Part shown: positions 35,077-43,917 of the stretch, piece by piece | Position numbering within the stretch: position 1 is the stretch's first letter | How the letters are laid out: each line of letters begins with the position of its first letter | Translations under genes and position numbers: made by a program | Origin: Hellea sp. | Lineage (GTDB): Bacteria; Pseudomonadota; Alphaproteobacteria; Caulobacterales; Maricaulaceae | Length of the DNA stretch: 43,917 nucleotides | NCBI GenBank assembly: GCA_020629875.1 | Contig: JAHDCL010000013.1 | Span: 1 to 43,917 of the forward strand | Direction of reading: 5' to 3' | The notes under the pieces: model-generated | What the model was told of the DNA's origin: nothing | The model's database searches: none | Seen by the model: the letters and a program-made list of their open reading frames with translations, nothing else

Positions 35077-36726
35077 ATGTCCACTGCCGGAATTAGTGCT
35101 AATAAATTAGAGCTTTTGCAAATCGCCAAGGCGGTTGCTGATGAGAAATCGATTGATAAAGAAATCGTCCTAGAAGCCATTGAAGAAGCCATCCAAAAAG
35201 CTGCGCGTATGCGTTATGGCGCTGAGCTTGATATTCGCGCCAAGCTTGATCCTGTTACCGGTGAGCAAAGCCTTCGCCGTGTTGTCACAGTCATGGAAGA
35301 TGAAGAGATTGAAAACGATGCGACCCAAACAAATTTGGCCACCGCAAAGCTAGATCATCCTGAAGCGGAAATCGGATATGAAATTTCGACGCCGCTTCCG
35401 CCGCTCGAATTTGGTCGTGTTCAGGCGCAAATGTCAAAACAGATTATCATGGGTAAAATTCGCGACGCCGAGCGCGCGCGTCAATATGCAGAATATAAAG
35501 ACCGCGTTGGCGAAATCATCAATGGTATCGTTAAGCGCGTTGAATATGGTCATATCATTGTCGATTTGGGCCGCGCCGAAGGTGTTATTCGCCGCGATCA
35601 AGCCTTGCCACGTGAGAACGTTAAAGGTGGTGACCGTATTCGTGCTTATATCATGGATGTACGTGAGGAGCCTCGCGGATCGCAAATCTTCCTTTCTCGC
35701 GCCCATCCGCAATTTATGGCGCAACTCTTCGCGCAAGAAGTGCCAGAAGTTTACGAAGGGATTATTCAAATCGTTGCTGTTGCGCGTGATCCAGGTTCAC
35801 GGGCCAAGATTGCCGTATATTCTAATGATGGTTCTATAGATCCAGTCGGCGCCTGTGTGGGTATGCGCGGATCGCGTGTTCAGGCTGTTGTGAATGAGCT
35901 TCAAGGCGAGCGTATCGATATTATTCCGTTCACCGAAGATGCCGCGACTTTCATCGTTAATGCTTTGCAGCCTGCTGAAGTGGCAAAAGTTGTAATCGAC
36001 GAGGCGAATGACCGTATTGAAGTCGTTGTCCCAGATGAGCAGCTTTCACTCGCGATTGGCCGCCGCGGTCAAAATGTTCGCTTGGCATCACAGCTTTCAG
36101 GCTGGGCTATTGATATCCTAACTGAAGAGCAAGAATCTGAGCGTCGTCAGGTCGAGTTCAAAGAGCGTTCAGAACTCTTTATGACTGGCCTCGATGTTGA
36201 TGAAATGATTGCGCAGCTTCTTGTTTCCGAGGGTTTCGAAACAATGGAAGAAGTTGGATATGTCGCTCTGGATGATTTGACATCTATCGAAGGCTTTGAT
36301 GAAGAGACAGCAGAAGAACTTCAAACACGGGCGCGCGAATACCTTGAGAAGCTCGCGAAAGAACAAGACGACACGCGTAAGGCGGCCGGCGTTCAAGATG
36401 ATGTTCTTGAAATTGAAGGTGTCACGCTGCCAATGGCCGTTGAGTTCGGTAAAAATGAAGTGCTTTCTGTCGAAGACGTTGCGGGTCTCGTCCCGGATGA
36501 CCTTCGCGGTTACACGGAAATCAAAAATGGCGAAAAAGTGCATGAAGAAGGTATGTTGGAATCCTTCAAGCTAAGCGAAGATGCGGCGACCATGCTTATT
36601 ATGCAGGCCCGTGTAAAAGCAGGCTGGATTGATGAGAGTGCTCTCGCTGTTGAAGAGGAGGAAGAAGAAGCTGAGGCTGAGGTTGATGCGGATGCTGAAC
36701 CAACAGCTGAGGATGTCTTCGGATAG
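35077..36726 (+). CDS. nusA: Transcription termination/antitermination factor NusA
   Basis: The 549-residue protein starts after AGGAGAC and has the N-terminal RNA polymerase-binding domain, S1 (IINGIVKRVEYGHIIVDLGRAEG), two KH domains (CVGMRGSRVQAVVNELQGE, AIGRRGQNVRLASQL), helix-hairpin-helix repeats (TSIEGFDEETAEELQ) and a long acidic tail. NusA controls pausing and termination and in E. coli regulates its own operon through leader terminators, which is relevant to the hairpins before rimP. Confidence 0.97.
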   Translation: MSTAGISANKLELLQIAKAVADEKSIDKEIVLEAIEEAIQKAARMRYGAELDIRAKLDPVTGEQSLRRVVTVMEDEEIENDATQTNLATAKLDHPEAEIGYEISTPLPPLEFGRVQAQMSKQIIMGKIRDAERARQYAEYKDRVGEIINGIVKRVEYGHIIVDLGRAEGVIRRDQALPRENVKGGDRIRAYIMDVREEPRGSQIFLSRAHPQFMAQLFAQEVPEVYEGIIQIVAVARDPGSRAKIAVYSNDGSIDPVGACVGMRGSRVQAVVNELQGERIDIIPFTEDAATFIVNALQPAEVAKVVIDEANDRIEVVVPDEQLSLAIGRRGQNVRLASQLSGWAIDILTEEQESERRQVEFKERSELFMTGLDVDEMIAQLLVSEGFETMEEVGYVALDDLTSIEGFDEETAEELQTRAREYLEKLAKEQDDTRKAAGVQDDVLEIEGVTLPMAVEFGKNEVLSVEDVAGLVPDDLRGYTEIKNGEKVHEEGMLESFKLSEDAATMLIMQARVKAGWIDESALAVEEEEEEAEAEVDADAEPTAEDVFG

Positions 36727-36735
36727 GCCTTTTAA

Positions 36736-37434
36736 TTGACGCAAGCTGACACCATATCCGCAGAGGAGGCCGAATTCGGCCCCGATCGGCGCGGCCACAA
36801 ACCGCTGGAGCGGCGTTGCCTCGCCAGCGGGGAAACACGTGATCCCGTGTACATGGTGCGGTTTGTGCTGGATCCTGAGGGTGTTGTAACACCTGATATT
36901 CAAGGCAAATTACCAGGGCGCGGTGTCTGGGTTTCCAGCGACCGCAAGTCCTTTGAAAAGGTTATTGCGCAAAAAAGCTTTGCTAGAGGTTTTAAGGCTA
37001 AAGCCAAGGTCGAAGGTGATTTGATTGACTTAACGCAACGTCTTTTAGGTCGCCGCGTTCTGGGCCTGCTGACTATGGCCCGCAAGGCGAGCGTGGTCGC
37101 ATTGGGATTTGATCAGGTGCAGTCCATGGCGCGCGAAGCTGCGATCGCCATTCGGATTGAGGCCTCGGACGGATCCAAAGATGGTCGGAGTAAAATTCGT
37201 ACCTTAGCTAAGGCGATGAACCGCGAGCAAGAATTGCCTGACCCTGTTGTATTGGGCTGTTTTACGGCGGATCAAATAGGGCAGGCTTTGGGACGGGAAG
37301 CTATCGTCCATGCGGCGATTAAGCCTTGTAAGCTCGCCAAGGCGATGAAGGTGGATGTCATGCGTTTGGCAGGATTTCGGGAGTTAATTCCGATGGATTG
37401 GCCGGATAGGGCACATGAAATACGGGAAAAATAA
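36736..37434 (+). CDS. YlxR (DUF448) - L7Ae-like RNA-binding fusion
   Basis: The 232-residue protein joins an N-terminal YlxR domain (RRCLASGETRDPVYMVRFV, PGRGVWV) to an L7Ae-like domain (GLLTMARKASVVALGFDQV). The stand-alone partners ylxR and ylxQ lie between nusA and infB in Firmicutes; the fused form is common in alphaproteobacteria. It starts with TTG at 36736 after a weak AGG-containing stretch. RNA-binding role inferred. Confidence 0.88.
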   Translation: MTQADTISAEEAEFGPDRRGHKPLERRCLASGETRDPVYMVRFVLDPEGVVTPDIQGKLPGRGVWVSSDRKSFEKVIAQKSFARGFKAKAKVEGDLIDLTQRLLGRRVLGLLTMARKASVVALGFDQVQSMAREAAIAIRIEASDGSKDGRSKIRTLAKAMNREQELPDPVVLGCFTADQIGQALGREAIVHAAIKPCKLAKAMKVDVMRLAGFRELIPMDWPDRAHEIREK

Positions 37435-37512
37435 AGCATTTTTCCCTGTTGAATATAGGCGCAAGGTCGTTAGGTTACGCGGCCAAGCGCAAAATGAATA
37501 ATTAGCGTGATC

Positions 37513-37533
37513 GGCGGGATTTATGACCCCGCC
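37513..37533 (+). other. GC-rich hairpin in the infB leader
   Basis: GGCGGG and CCCGCC flank ATTTATGAC ten bases before the infB ATG. It may affect initiation of infB or help end the ylxR transcript; there is no T-run. Otherwise nothing was seen in the 108-base gap. Confidence 0.4.
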
Positions 37534-37542
37534 ATCTGAAAG

Positions 37543-40065
37543 ATGAAAATGACTGATAAGACTGATAAAAAACCTGGCGTTCGTAAGCCACTCTCTCTGA
37601 GCTCCTCAGGTAAAGGTTCTGTGCGCCAATCGCTCTCGGGTGGCCGTTCTAAAGCGGTGGTCGTAGAAAAGAAGAAAAAGGTCATCATCCGTCCGGGTGC
37701 CGGCGGAGCCTCAGCGAAGCCAAAAGTTGCGCCTAAGATTGCTGTTCCCGCTGCGAAGCCAAAGGTTGACGAGATTGCAGAGGCTGCCAAAAAATTAGGT
37801 CTGTCCAAGGCTGAATATGAAAAGCGCCAAGCGGCTCTCAGTTCTGCGCAAGCTCAACAAAATGCGCGTGAAGCAAAGAAAGCTGCAGAGCAAGCTGAGC
37901 GTGAACGCCGTATGGCTGAAGAAAAAGCTGCGTTAGAAGCTAAGAAAAAAGCCGAAGAAGAGGCCGAGCTTCGCCGTCTTGAGGCGGAGGAAGAAAAGCG
38001 CCGCAAAGAAGAAGCTGAGAAGTTGGCCGCGCGTAAGCCTGTTGGGGCTGCCGCAGCACTTAAGAAAGAAGAGGACACACGCTCGGAAATCGAGAAAGCT
38101 GGTGGCCGCGTCAAGAAAAAACGCAATACGCCGCCGCCGACCCGATCCAAGGGCGAAACTAAACGCCGTCGTGGTAAGTTGACGATTGTTTCAGCCCTCG
38201 CAGGTGACGATGAGCGTCAACGTTCTTTGGCGTCCATGAAACGTGCGCGCGAGCGTGAAAAGCAGCGCCAGCGCGGCGGCGGCGGTGACCGTGAAAAGGT
38301 TCAGCGCGAAGTCGTTATCCCTGAAGCGATTACAGTTTCTGAATTATCAAACCGTATGGCCGAACGCGCCCGTGATGTTGTGAAATATCTCATGCAGCAA
38401 GGCACTATGGCGACAATGAATGATGTGCTTGATGCTGATACGGCTCAGCTCATTGTTGAAGATTTTGGCCACACTGTAAAACGTGTTTCCGAAGCGGACG
38501 TTGAAGAGAACTTCATCATAGACGATACACCATCTGATGAAAAAGATCGAAAGCCTCGCTCCCCTGTAATCGCTGTGATGGGACATGTTGACCATGGTAA
38601 GACATCATTGCTTGATGCTTTGCGCACAACTGATGTGGCTTCTGGCGAAGCGGGTGGTATTACCCAGCATATTGGTGCTTATCAATTGAAGCTTAAATCA
38701 GGTGAACAGATTACGGTTCTTGATACGCCAGGTCACGCGGCCTTCTCTGAGATGAGAACACGCGGCGCGCAAGCGGTGGATATTGTTGTCCTTGTTGTGG
38801 CCGCTGATGACGGTGTTATGCCGCAAACGGTTGAATCTATTAAATATGCGCAAGCGGCAGACACGCCGATTATCGTCGCGATTAATAAGATGGATAGCTA
38901 TGATGCAAACCCGCAAAAGGTTGAAACGGATCTCTTGCAGCATAACATCATCACTGAATCTATGTCCGGTGAAGTGCAAGCTATTCACGTTTCTGCGAAA
39001 GAAAAAACTGGATTAGACGACTTGGCTGAAGCGATTGTCAACCAAGCTGAACTTATGGAACTCAAAGCCAACCCAACACGTAATGCGGATGGCTTGGTTA
39101 TCGAATCCAAAATTGAAAAGGGCCGCGGCCCTGTTGCGACATTATTGGTGAAGCGCGGAACTTTGGAACGCGGCCAAATTGTTGTGGCCGGCGAATATTG
39201 GGGCAAGGTCAAAGCTATGATGGATGAGCGAAATGCTCAGCTTAAAAAGGCTGGTCCTTCGACTCCTGTTGCCGTCATGGGCATGGATGGCGCTCCGGCG
39301 CCGGGTGAGCCTTTTGCGGTTGTTGGTGATGAACAGCGCGCGCGTGAGCTCACAGAATATCGTATTCGTAAGCGCAAAGAAGATGTCACCAAAGCGTCTG
39401 GCATGGCCTCTATGGAACAAATGATGGCGAAGCTGGCGAATAAAACCGCTTCTGAAATGCCGCTTCTGGTCAAAGCTGATGTGGAAGGTTCCGCGCAAGC
39501 GATTAAAACGTCGCTTGAGGATCTGGGTAATGACGAAGTCAAAGCCCGCGTTGTTTATTCTGCCGCTGGCGGTATTTCCGAATCTGATGTGCAGCTTGCG
39601 GCCTCTTCTGGCGCGCCGATTATTGCCTTTAACGTGCGGGCTAACCGCCAAGCCAAAGATTTGGCCGAGAAGGAAGGCGTAGAAATTCGTTATTACTCCA
39701 TCATTTACGGATTGATTGATGAGATTAAAGGCGCTCTGGAAGGCATGCTTGCACCGGAACGCAAAGAAACATTTATCGGTTACGCCGAAGTTCTTGAGGT
39801 CTTTGACATCTCCAAACTTGGTAAAGTCGCGGGCGCAAAAGTCACGGAAGGCCGCGTTGAGCGTGGTTCCGGTGTGCGCCTCTTGCGGGATGACGTTGTT
39901 ATTCACGAAGGTGAGCTATCCACACTTAAGCGCTTTAAGGACGAGGTTCCTAAAGTCCAAGCAGGTATGGAATGCGGTATGGGCTTTAAAGACTATCACG
40001 ATTTGAAAAAGGGCGACCAAATCGAATGTTTCACTGTCGAAATGCTGGACCGCAAACTGGACTAG
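37543..40065 (+). CDS. infB: Translation initiation factor IF-2
   Basis: The 840-residue protein has a Lys/Ala/Glu-rich N-terminal region with coiled-coil character, an IF2 N-terminal subdomain, and the GTPase core GHVDHGKTS (about 347-355), DTPGHAAF and NKMD, then IF2 domains II-IV ending [12 protein letters not shown]. It brings initiator tRNA to the 30S subunit. ATG 37549 (MTDKTDKK) is an alternative start two codons later. rbfA normally follows, but a deacetylase-like gene intervenes here. Confidence 0.97.
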   Translation: MKMTDKTDKKPGVRKPLSLSSSGKGSVRQSLSGGRSKAVVVEKKKKVIIRPGAGGASAKPKVAPKIAVPAAKPKVDEIAEAAKKLGLSKAEYEKRQAALSSAQAQQNAREAKKAAEQAERERRMAEEKAALEAKKKAEEEAELRRLEAEEEKRRKEEAEKLAARKPVGAAAALKKEEDTRSEIEKAGGRVKKKRNTPPPTRSKGETKRRRGKLTIVSALAGDDERQRSLASMKRAREREKQRQRGGGGDREKVQREVVIPEAITVSELSNRMAERARDVVKYLMQQGTMATMNDVLDADTAQLIVEDFGHTVKRVSEADVEENFIIDDTPSDEKDRKPRSPVIAVMGHVDHGKTSLLDALRTTDVASGEAGGITQHIGAYQLKLKSGEQITVLDTPGHAAFSEMRTRGAQAVDIVVLVVAADDGVMPQTVESIKYAQAADTPIIVAINKMDSYDANPQKVETDLLQHNIITESMSGEVQAIHVSAKEKTGLDDLAEAIVNQAELMELKANPTRNADGLVIESKIEKGRGPVATLLVKRGTLERGQIVVAGEYWGKVKAMMDERNAQLKKAGPSTPVAVMGMDGAPAPGEPFAVVGDEQRARELTEYRIRKRKEDVTKASGMASMEQMMAKLANKTASEMPLLVKADVEGSAQAIKTSLEDLGNDEVKARVVYSAAGGISESDVQLAASSGAPIIAFNVRANRQAKDLAEKEGVEIRYYSIIYGLIDEIKGALEGMLAPERKETFIGYAEVLEVFDISKLGKVAGAKVTEGRVERGSGVRLLRDDVVIHEGELSTLKRFKDEVPKVQAGMECGMGFKDYHDLKKGDQIECFTVEMLDRKLD

Positions 40066-40106
40066 TTCTCTCCAACTCATATCAGGAAAGGGCGTAGCAA
40101 GATATT

Positions 40107-41978
40107 ATGACGCTTCTACGCCCCTTTCTCTCTGCGTTTCTGGTTGGGTTTCTACTTGTTCTCGGGGCGTGTCAGCCCGTAAACGTACATATTTTCCCTG
40201 GGCTAGAGGGGCCAGAAGAGGCGTCGTCCCTTCCAGTCATTACGCCGACGCAATATGATAAATATGGCGAGGGCTCTATCAGCCGCTTGGCGATATTACT
40301 CACGGATGATAGTTCAAATTGGCTAGGTTTAGCGCATGGGCTTAAGTCCATAGGCCTGCCCTTTTTAATCACGACGGATTATGAAGAGGCGCTGCAGCAT
40401 GACGTCGTACTTGTTTATCCCATTATTTCCGGCAAATTATTGGCCCCGGACGCTTTAGCCGCCTTAGCAGAGCATCCGAAAGAGGGTGGTACTTTAATAG
40501 GGGTAAATGTATTAGGCGGCGGTCTAAATACGATTTTTGGGTTTGAAGAGGTGATAGAGACAAAGAACCATCACCGTGTCAATTTTAATACAGACTATCC
40601 ACTCGTCGCAGACTTTACGGAATTATATCAGCACAGCATCAAAGTCGGTAGCGAGGCCGATCCGAGCCGCAATCCGGGACTTAATTCATACATAAACCCA
40701 CAAAATCCGCCCATTGCAGTTTACGAAGACGGATCAGCGGCGATTACCGTCAAGCGGTATGGAGATGGACGTGCTTATGCCTTTGGCGTTGATATCGGTC
40801 AGATCCTACTCAAGGGTTATAACTTTCGCGAAGAAGACATAGCCGAAAATTACGTCAATAATTATCAACCAACTTTGGATGCGTTGCTGCGCCTTGTCGT
40901 AAAAATTTATCAGGAAGGTGAAGATGATGCCGTCATTCTGGGGACAGTTCCTGATGGCAAGGCGCTCTCTGTAATGATTACCCATGATGTGGATTATACA
41001 AAGTCACTCAAAAACGCGATCAGCTATGCAAAGTTTGAGGCGGAACAGGGCATTCGTGCCACTTATTTTGTGCAGACCAAATATATCAAAGATTATAACG
41101 ATGGTATTTTCGTGAATGATGAAGGGGCGGATTATCTCCGGCAACTCGCCGCTTTAGGTGCAGATTTACAAAGCCATAGTGTGTCGCATTCTTTGCAATT
41201 TCATGAATTCGATATGGGCTCCGGAGAAGAACGATACCCTGATTACGCTCCCTATGTCTATTCTTCGCGGAGAACCCGAAACGCAACTATTCTTGGCGAA
41301 TTGCGAGTGAGTAAATATTTGCTGGAGAGCTTTGGTCAAAAAGAGGGCGTGACAGCATTTCGGCCAGGTTACCTCCGAAATCCGCCAGATCTCTCACAGG
41401 CGCTCCAAGCTAGCGGTTATCGGTACAGCTCTGCAGCGACAGCCAATAAATCGCTCACTCACCTTCCTTTTCAACTTAACTTTGGGCGAGGGTTCGAGGC
41501 CGAATCTCAGATATTTGAATTTCCGGTGACGATTGAAGATGAGAAACTACCTAAAATGGGAGATCGCCTAGATGAAGCAATTGTGATTGCGAATATATTG
41601 AAAAAATATGGCGGGATTTATGTGGTGCTCAATCATCCGGATATTTTGGGGCACAAGTTTGAATTTGAGAAAGGCCTCGTCGCCCACTTAAAGCCCTTTG
41701 CCTGGATAGGATCCATGCCCGAATTCGGCGCTTGGTGGGCCGCGCGGGATGATGTGCAAGTTGATGTCACATCCAAAGGGCAGCAAAAAACCCTTCGGGT
41801 GAAAGCTTTATCGCCTATTAAAGGGTTGAGCCTAAGCTTGCCCCCAGGTTATGTGCCATTGCTTGCCGATGAAAACGTGAAGATGATAAATGGTAAGCTC
41901 ATGATAAAAGAGCTTGAAGGTAGTCTTGTGATAGAGCTACAGAGCGCCGAAATAGCTAATAAGATAGATAATGAGTAA
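40107..41978 (+). CDS. Polysaccharide deacetylase-like lipoprotein inserted between infB and rbfA
   Basis: The 623-residue protein has a lipoprotein signal ending LVLGAC (Cys22), an N-terminal domain of about 230 residues resembling a glutamine amidotransferase-like fold (YDVVLVYPIISG-type and GGTLIGVNVLGGG), and a NodB-type deacetylase domain from about residue 288 with MITHDVDYTKS and, later, QSHSVSHS and FRPGYLRNP. A small beta domain follows. It may modify an envelope or matrix polysaccharide. No strong ribosome-binding site precedes ATG 40107. Its end overlaps rbfA by 8 bases, so rbfA translation is probably coupled to it. Confidence 0.8.
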   Translation: MTLLRPFLSAFLVGFLLVLGACQPVNVHIFPGLEGPEEASSLPVITPTQYDKYGEGSISRLAILLTDDSSNWLGLAHGLKSIGLPFLITTDYEEALQHDVVLVYPIISGKLLAPDALAALAEHPKEGGTLIGVNVLGGGLNTIFGFEEVIETKNHHRVNFNTDYPLVADFTELYQHSIKVGSEADPSRNPGLNSYINPQNPPIAVYEDGSAAITVKRYGDGRAYAFGVDIGQILLKGYNFREEDIAENYVNNYQPTLDALLRLVVKIYQEGEDDAVILGTVPDGKALSVMITHDVDYTKSLKNAISYAKFEAEQGIRATYFVQTKYIKDYNDGIFVNDEGADYLRQLAALGADLQSHSVSHSLQFHEFDMGSGEERYPDYAPYVYSSRRTRNATILGELRVSKYLLESFGQKEGVTAFRPGYLRNPPDLSQALQASGYRYSSAATANKSLTHLPFQLNFGRGFEAESQIFEFPVTIEDEKLPKMGDRLDEAIVIANILKKYGGIYVVLNHPDILGHKFEFEKGLVAHLKPFAWIGSMPEFGAWWAARDDVQVDVTSKGQQKTLRVKALSPIKGLSLSLPPGYVPLLADENVKMINGKLMIKELEGSLVIELQSAEIANKIDNE

Positions 41979-42348
41979 AAATAGACCCCCATCACAGCGC
42001 CAATTGAAGGCTGGCGAGTTAATCCGCAGGGCTTTGGCGGAGATTTTGGCGAAAGAGAATATCCGCGACGCGGATCTGCAAGGCGTGAGTGTCACCATTT
42101 CTGAGGTGAAGGCCTCTCCTGATCTAAAACATGCACTTGTCTATGCAGCGCCTTTGGGCGGCGGCGATATGGATAAAGTCATTGCGGCGCTGCAGCGCTG
42201 TAGCTCTTTCCTGCGCGGACGATTAGGAAAAGAAATGGAAATGAAATCCACACCGCGCCTTAAATTCATTGCGGATCGAAGTTTTGACACGGCTGAAGAT
42301 ATGGCGAGATTGCTAGATCAGCCGAAGGTCAAGCAGGATTTAGAGTAG
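41971..42348 (+). CDS. rbfA: 30S ribosome-binding factor RbfA
   Basis: The 125-residue protein shows the RbfA pattern VGELIRRALAEIL-like start, VTISEVKASPDLKHALVYAAPLGG and a PRLKFIADRSFDTAEDMARLL end. It assists 16S maturation. It starts inside the 3' end of the deacetylase gene. truB, its usual neighbour, lies 1.4 kb further on, behind two lipoprotein genes. Confidence 0.95.
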   Translation: MSKNRPPSQRQLKAGELIRRALAEILAKENIRDADLQGVSVTISEVKASPDLKHALVYAAPLGGGDMDKVIAALQRCSSFLRGRLGKEMEMKSTPRLKFIADRSFDTAEDMARLLDQPKVKQDLE

Positions 42349-42428
42349 GTAGTTTTAAAGTTTAGACTTGCAACTTTTGAAAGATAAATTAACAGGAAAT
42401 TCCATATTAAAATTATTGGGACAACCTT

Positions 42429-43088
42429 ATGAAAAACAACTTAAATTTAGCAAAAAAGATGGTTCCGCTAGCAGGTGTAATGCTGCTTACTGCTTGTGCA
42501 ACTGCCGATATTTATACAACTGAAAGCTTCGATGATTACCAAACTGTGCATAAACAAGTCGCGGTTGTCCCCTTCGATGTGACGATAGCCCAGAAGGGAA
42601 TCTCGGATGGTGAAAGTTTGGCGGCACTTAAATCTGCTGAGCAAGAAGAAGGCGTGGTTTTTCAAAAGCAACTTTATTCTCAGTTCTTAAAAAGATATTC
42701 AAAGGGCGAATATACAGTTAAGTTTCAGGATGTAGACGAAACTAATATTCTACTACGTCGCGCTAATATGGCTGATGGAAACATTGAGAACTTTACCAAA
42801 GCTGAAATAGGTCAAGCTCTTGGTGTGGATGCTGTGATTTCCGGAAATATTAAAAGAGATAAACCAATGAGCACTGGTGCTGCAGTGGCATCTACTTTCT
42901 TGCTTGGGTTTGGCGGTGCTACAAATTCGGTGAATGTCAATATGACTATTCATGACTCTAAAAGCGGGGGCTTACTCTGGTCCTATGACCATGAATATAA
43001 AGGTGGAGTAGGCAGTTCGCCGGAAAGTGTTTCAAAAGCTTTGCTCAAGGCATCATCTAAAAAGTTTCCATACGACAAAGATAATTAG
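42429..43088 (+). CDS. Lipoprotein with CsgG/GNA1162-like features
   Basis: The 219-residue protein has a lipoprotein signal (MVPLAGVMLLTAC) and a globular domain with VAVVPFDV near the start, LGVDAVISGNIK, and VNVNMTIHDSKSGGLLWSYDHEY. This series of strands resembles the fold shared by CsgG, GNA1162 (DUF799) and TolB-N type lipoproteins that make outer-membrane assemblies, but the match is by pattern only. It is AT-rich compared with infB and rbfA and is followed by a strong terminator. Confidence 0.65.
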   Translation: MKNNLNLAKKMVPLAGVMLLTACATADIYTTESFDDYQTVHKQVAVVPFDVTIAQKGISDGESLAALKSAEQEEGVVFQKQLYSQFLKRYSKGEYTVKFQDVDETNILLRRANMADGNIENFTKAEIGQALGVDAVISGNIKRDKPMSTGAAVASTFLLGFGGATNSVNVNMTIHDSKSGGLLWSYDHEYKGGVGSSPESVSKALLKASSKKFPYDKDN

Positions 43089-43113
43089 ACTCAGACTGAA
43101 ATATTTTATTCTT

Positions 43114-43144
43114 ACCCCGCGTCTGACAAAGTCGCGGGTTTTTT
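43114..43144 (+). terminator. Rho-independent terminator after the CsgG-like gene
   Basis: CCCGCG and CGCGGG pair around TCTGACAAAGT, followed by TTTTTT. It cuts any transcript running from infB-rbfA toward truB. Confidence 0.9.
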
Positions 43145-43209
43145 GTTGAGGATATATGGTAGGTAAACGTGAAGCCAATCTCGTCTATGAAATTACAAGT
43201 TTGAGGGGT

Positions 43210-43671
43210 TTATCCCTGGCTATTTACCTGAAACTCAATAGATTTGGTGCAGTTTCGTAACCTATAGAATGTAACGACGCAAAATTTCTCTGGGTCATTC
43301 CTTGGAACAGCAATGCTTTTTATTCGGTCTACAAAAGGTGCTTTTTTTGCCGAACCTAATTCTCCGATTGGGTTTTTTCCATCACCCATAATAAATGAAT
43401 AATATGTATGTTTGTCATCACTTCCTGTTTTTGGGTAAAACCCTGAAGAGAATGAATAGAAATTGAATTTTTCCTGTGATGAAAGGAATATACTGTCTGC
43501 AGTAGGTGAGCCTTTATGTGTCCGCAATGGACCTTCGATGTTTAGTATTTGTTTCTTGTCCATCGCAAATGGATTGGTGTTATTTAGATCAGAGATGTGG
43601 TTATTGTTTGGTGAAGCGCATGCTACTAGTGTTAAACTAATCGAGCTAGCCAATGCTATATGTTTGTTCAT
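43210..43671 (-). CDS. Unknown small lipoprotein
   Basis: The start at 43671 is preferred to 43707 because it gives the lipoprotein signal MNKHIALASSISLTLVAC (Cys18) with GGAG before it. The 153-residue product has an Asn-rich linker and a mostly hydrophilic region with FNFYSFSSGFYPKTG and two cysteines near the end (KFCVVTF and LRNCTK) that may pair. No family recognised. It is AT-rich, opposite in orientation to its neighbours, and lies between the terminator and truB. Confidence 0.65.
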   Translation of the reverse strand: MNKHIALASSISLTLVACASPNNNHISDLNNTNPFAMDKKQILNIEGPLRTHKGSPTADSIFLSSQEKFNFYSFSSGFYPKTGSDDKHTYYSFIMGDGKNPIGELGSAKKAPFVDRIKSIAVPRNDPEKFCVVTFYRLRNCTKSIEFQVNSQG

Positions 43672-43733
43672 TTGTGTTACTCCAGCTAAATTAGGTTTAT
43701 TCACCAAACAGCATAAGGTTGCAAACTTAAATA

Positions 43734-43917
43734 ATGCCGCGTAAACGCAAAGGTAATCCCATTCATGGATGGGTGGTTTTGGACAAGCCTTATGAGCTTG
43801 GTTCCACCTCGGCTGTGGGGAAGATCCGCTGGCTTTTTACCGCGCAAAAGGCTGGTCATGCCGGAACGCTGGACCCTCTCGCTACGGGGATATTGCCCGT
43901 TGCATTGGGCGAAGCGA
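43734..43917 (+). CDS. truB: tRNA pseudouridine synthase B, 3' partial
   Basis: The ATG at 43734 opens a frame to the window end that encodes [19 protein letters not shown] and then [23 protein letters not shown]; the Asp of TLDPLATG is the catalytic residue of TruB. It makes pseudouridine 55 in tRNA. The gene is too short here for the ORF track. It must use its own promoter in the 62-base gap before it, because the rbfA link is broken by the inserted pair and a terminator. No clear ribosome-binding site is visible. Confidence 0.93.
   Translation, partial: MPRKRKGNPIHGWVVLDKPYELGSTSAVGKIRWLFTAQKAGHAGTLDPLATGILPVALGEA

Noticed and set aside
39142-39906. 254-residue minus-strand ORF in infB
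   Set aside because: Antisense shadow of a conserved IF-2 coding region.
43156-43260. 34-codon ORF (MVGKREANLVYE...) after the terminator
   Set aside because: It has a GAGG upstream but overlaps the opposite lipoprotein gene and shows no recognisable feature; too weak to call.
1-43917. CRISPR arrays, IS elements, phage genes, tRNA or rRNA
   Set aside because: No spaced direct repeats, transposase motifs, phage structural genes or cloverleaf sequences were found; the gene order is chromosomal and conserved.

Overview
The window reads as a chromosomal segment of an alphaproteobacterium, probably a marine member of the Caulobacterales/Hyphomonadales side. This is an inference from conserved gene order (mutS-glnD-murJ-trpS; fur-miaB-phoH-ybeY-corC-lnt-PraR-like regulator-trmB-rimP-nusA-ylxR-infB-rbfA-truB), a Fur without the CxxC zinc site, an alphaproteobacterial-type LexA box (GTTC-N7-GTTC) and moderate base composition judged by eye. 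No rRNA, tRNA, CRISPR array, IS element or prophage was seen. No gene-free stretch exceeds 300 bases.

Region 1 (1-3890) is a tandem array of three related outer-membrane beta-barrel genes; the first is cut by the window edge and the other two are predicted lipoproteins. Their barrel cores align motif by motif and all end in an aromatic residue, while their linkers differ. The middle one carries ten 18-bp repeats encoding GYGAGA. Region 2 (3891-11108) holds an exported DUF885 protein, a C39-like peptidase lipoprotein, comM with an SOS box, a PAS-receiver protein without a kinase core, and an AmpG-like permease. Region 3 (11159-19769) is mutS-glnD-murJ-trpS joined by one-base TAATG overlaps, then a PCu(A)C copper chaperone. 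Region 4 (19766-24602) has two overlapping PDZ-M48 peptidase genes, then NifU-like protein, tsaB, rimI, fur and a metallophosphoesterase.

Region 5 (24603-27772) begins with a strong sigma-54-type promoter and helically phased GTGAC repeats in front of an unknown small membrane protein, followed by miaB, a frame-broken small membrane gene missed by the ORF track, and an NnrU-like gene. Region 6 (27773-34336) is phoH-ybeY-corC-lnt, the PraR-like regulator, trmB and a BON-MscS channel; metK, common between the regulator and trmB in relatives, is absent. Region 7 (34337-43917) is the rimP-nusA-ylxR-infB-rbfA-truB translation cluster. It has a promoter-hairpin-terminator leader before rimP and two insertions: a deacetylase-like lipoprotein between infB and rbfA, and an AT-rich lipoprotein pair between rbfA and truB.

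Most genes are housekeeping: mismatch repair, nitrogen signalling, cell wall and lipoprotein maturation, tRNA modification, ribosome assembly and translation initiation. The less explained parts are the barrel array, the sigma-54 unit, the kinase-less PAS-receiver protein, the frame-broken gene, and the two insertions into the translation cluster.
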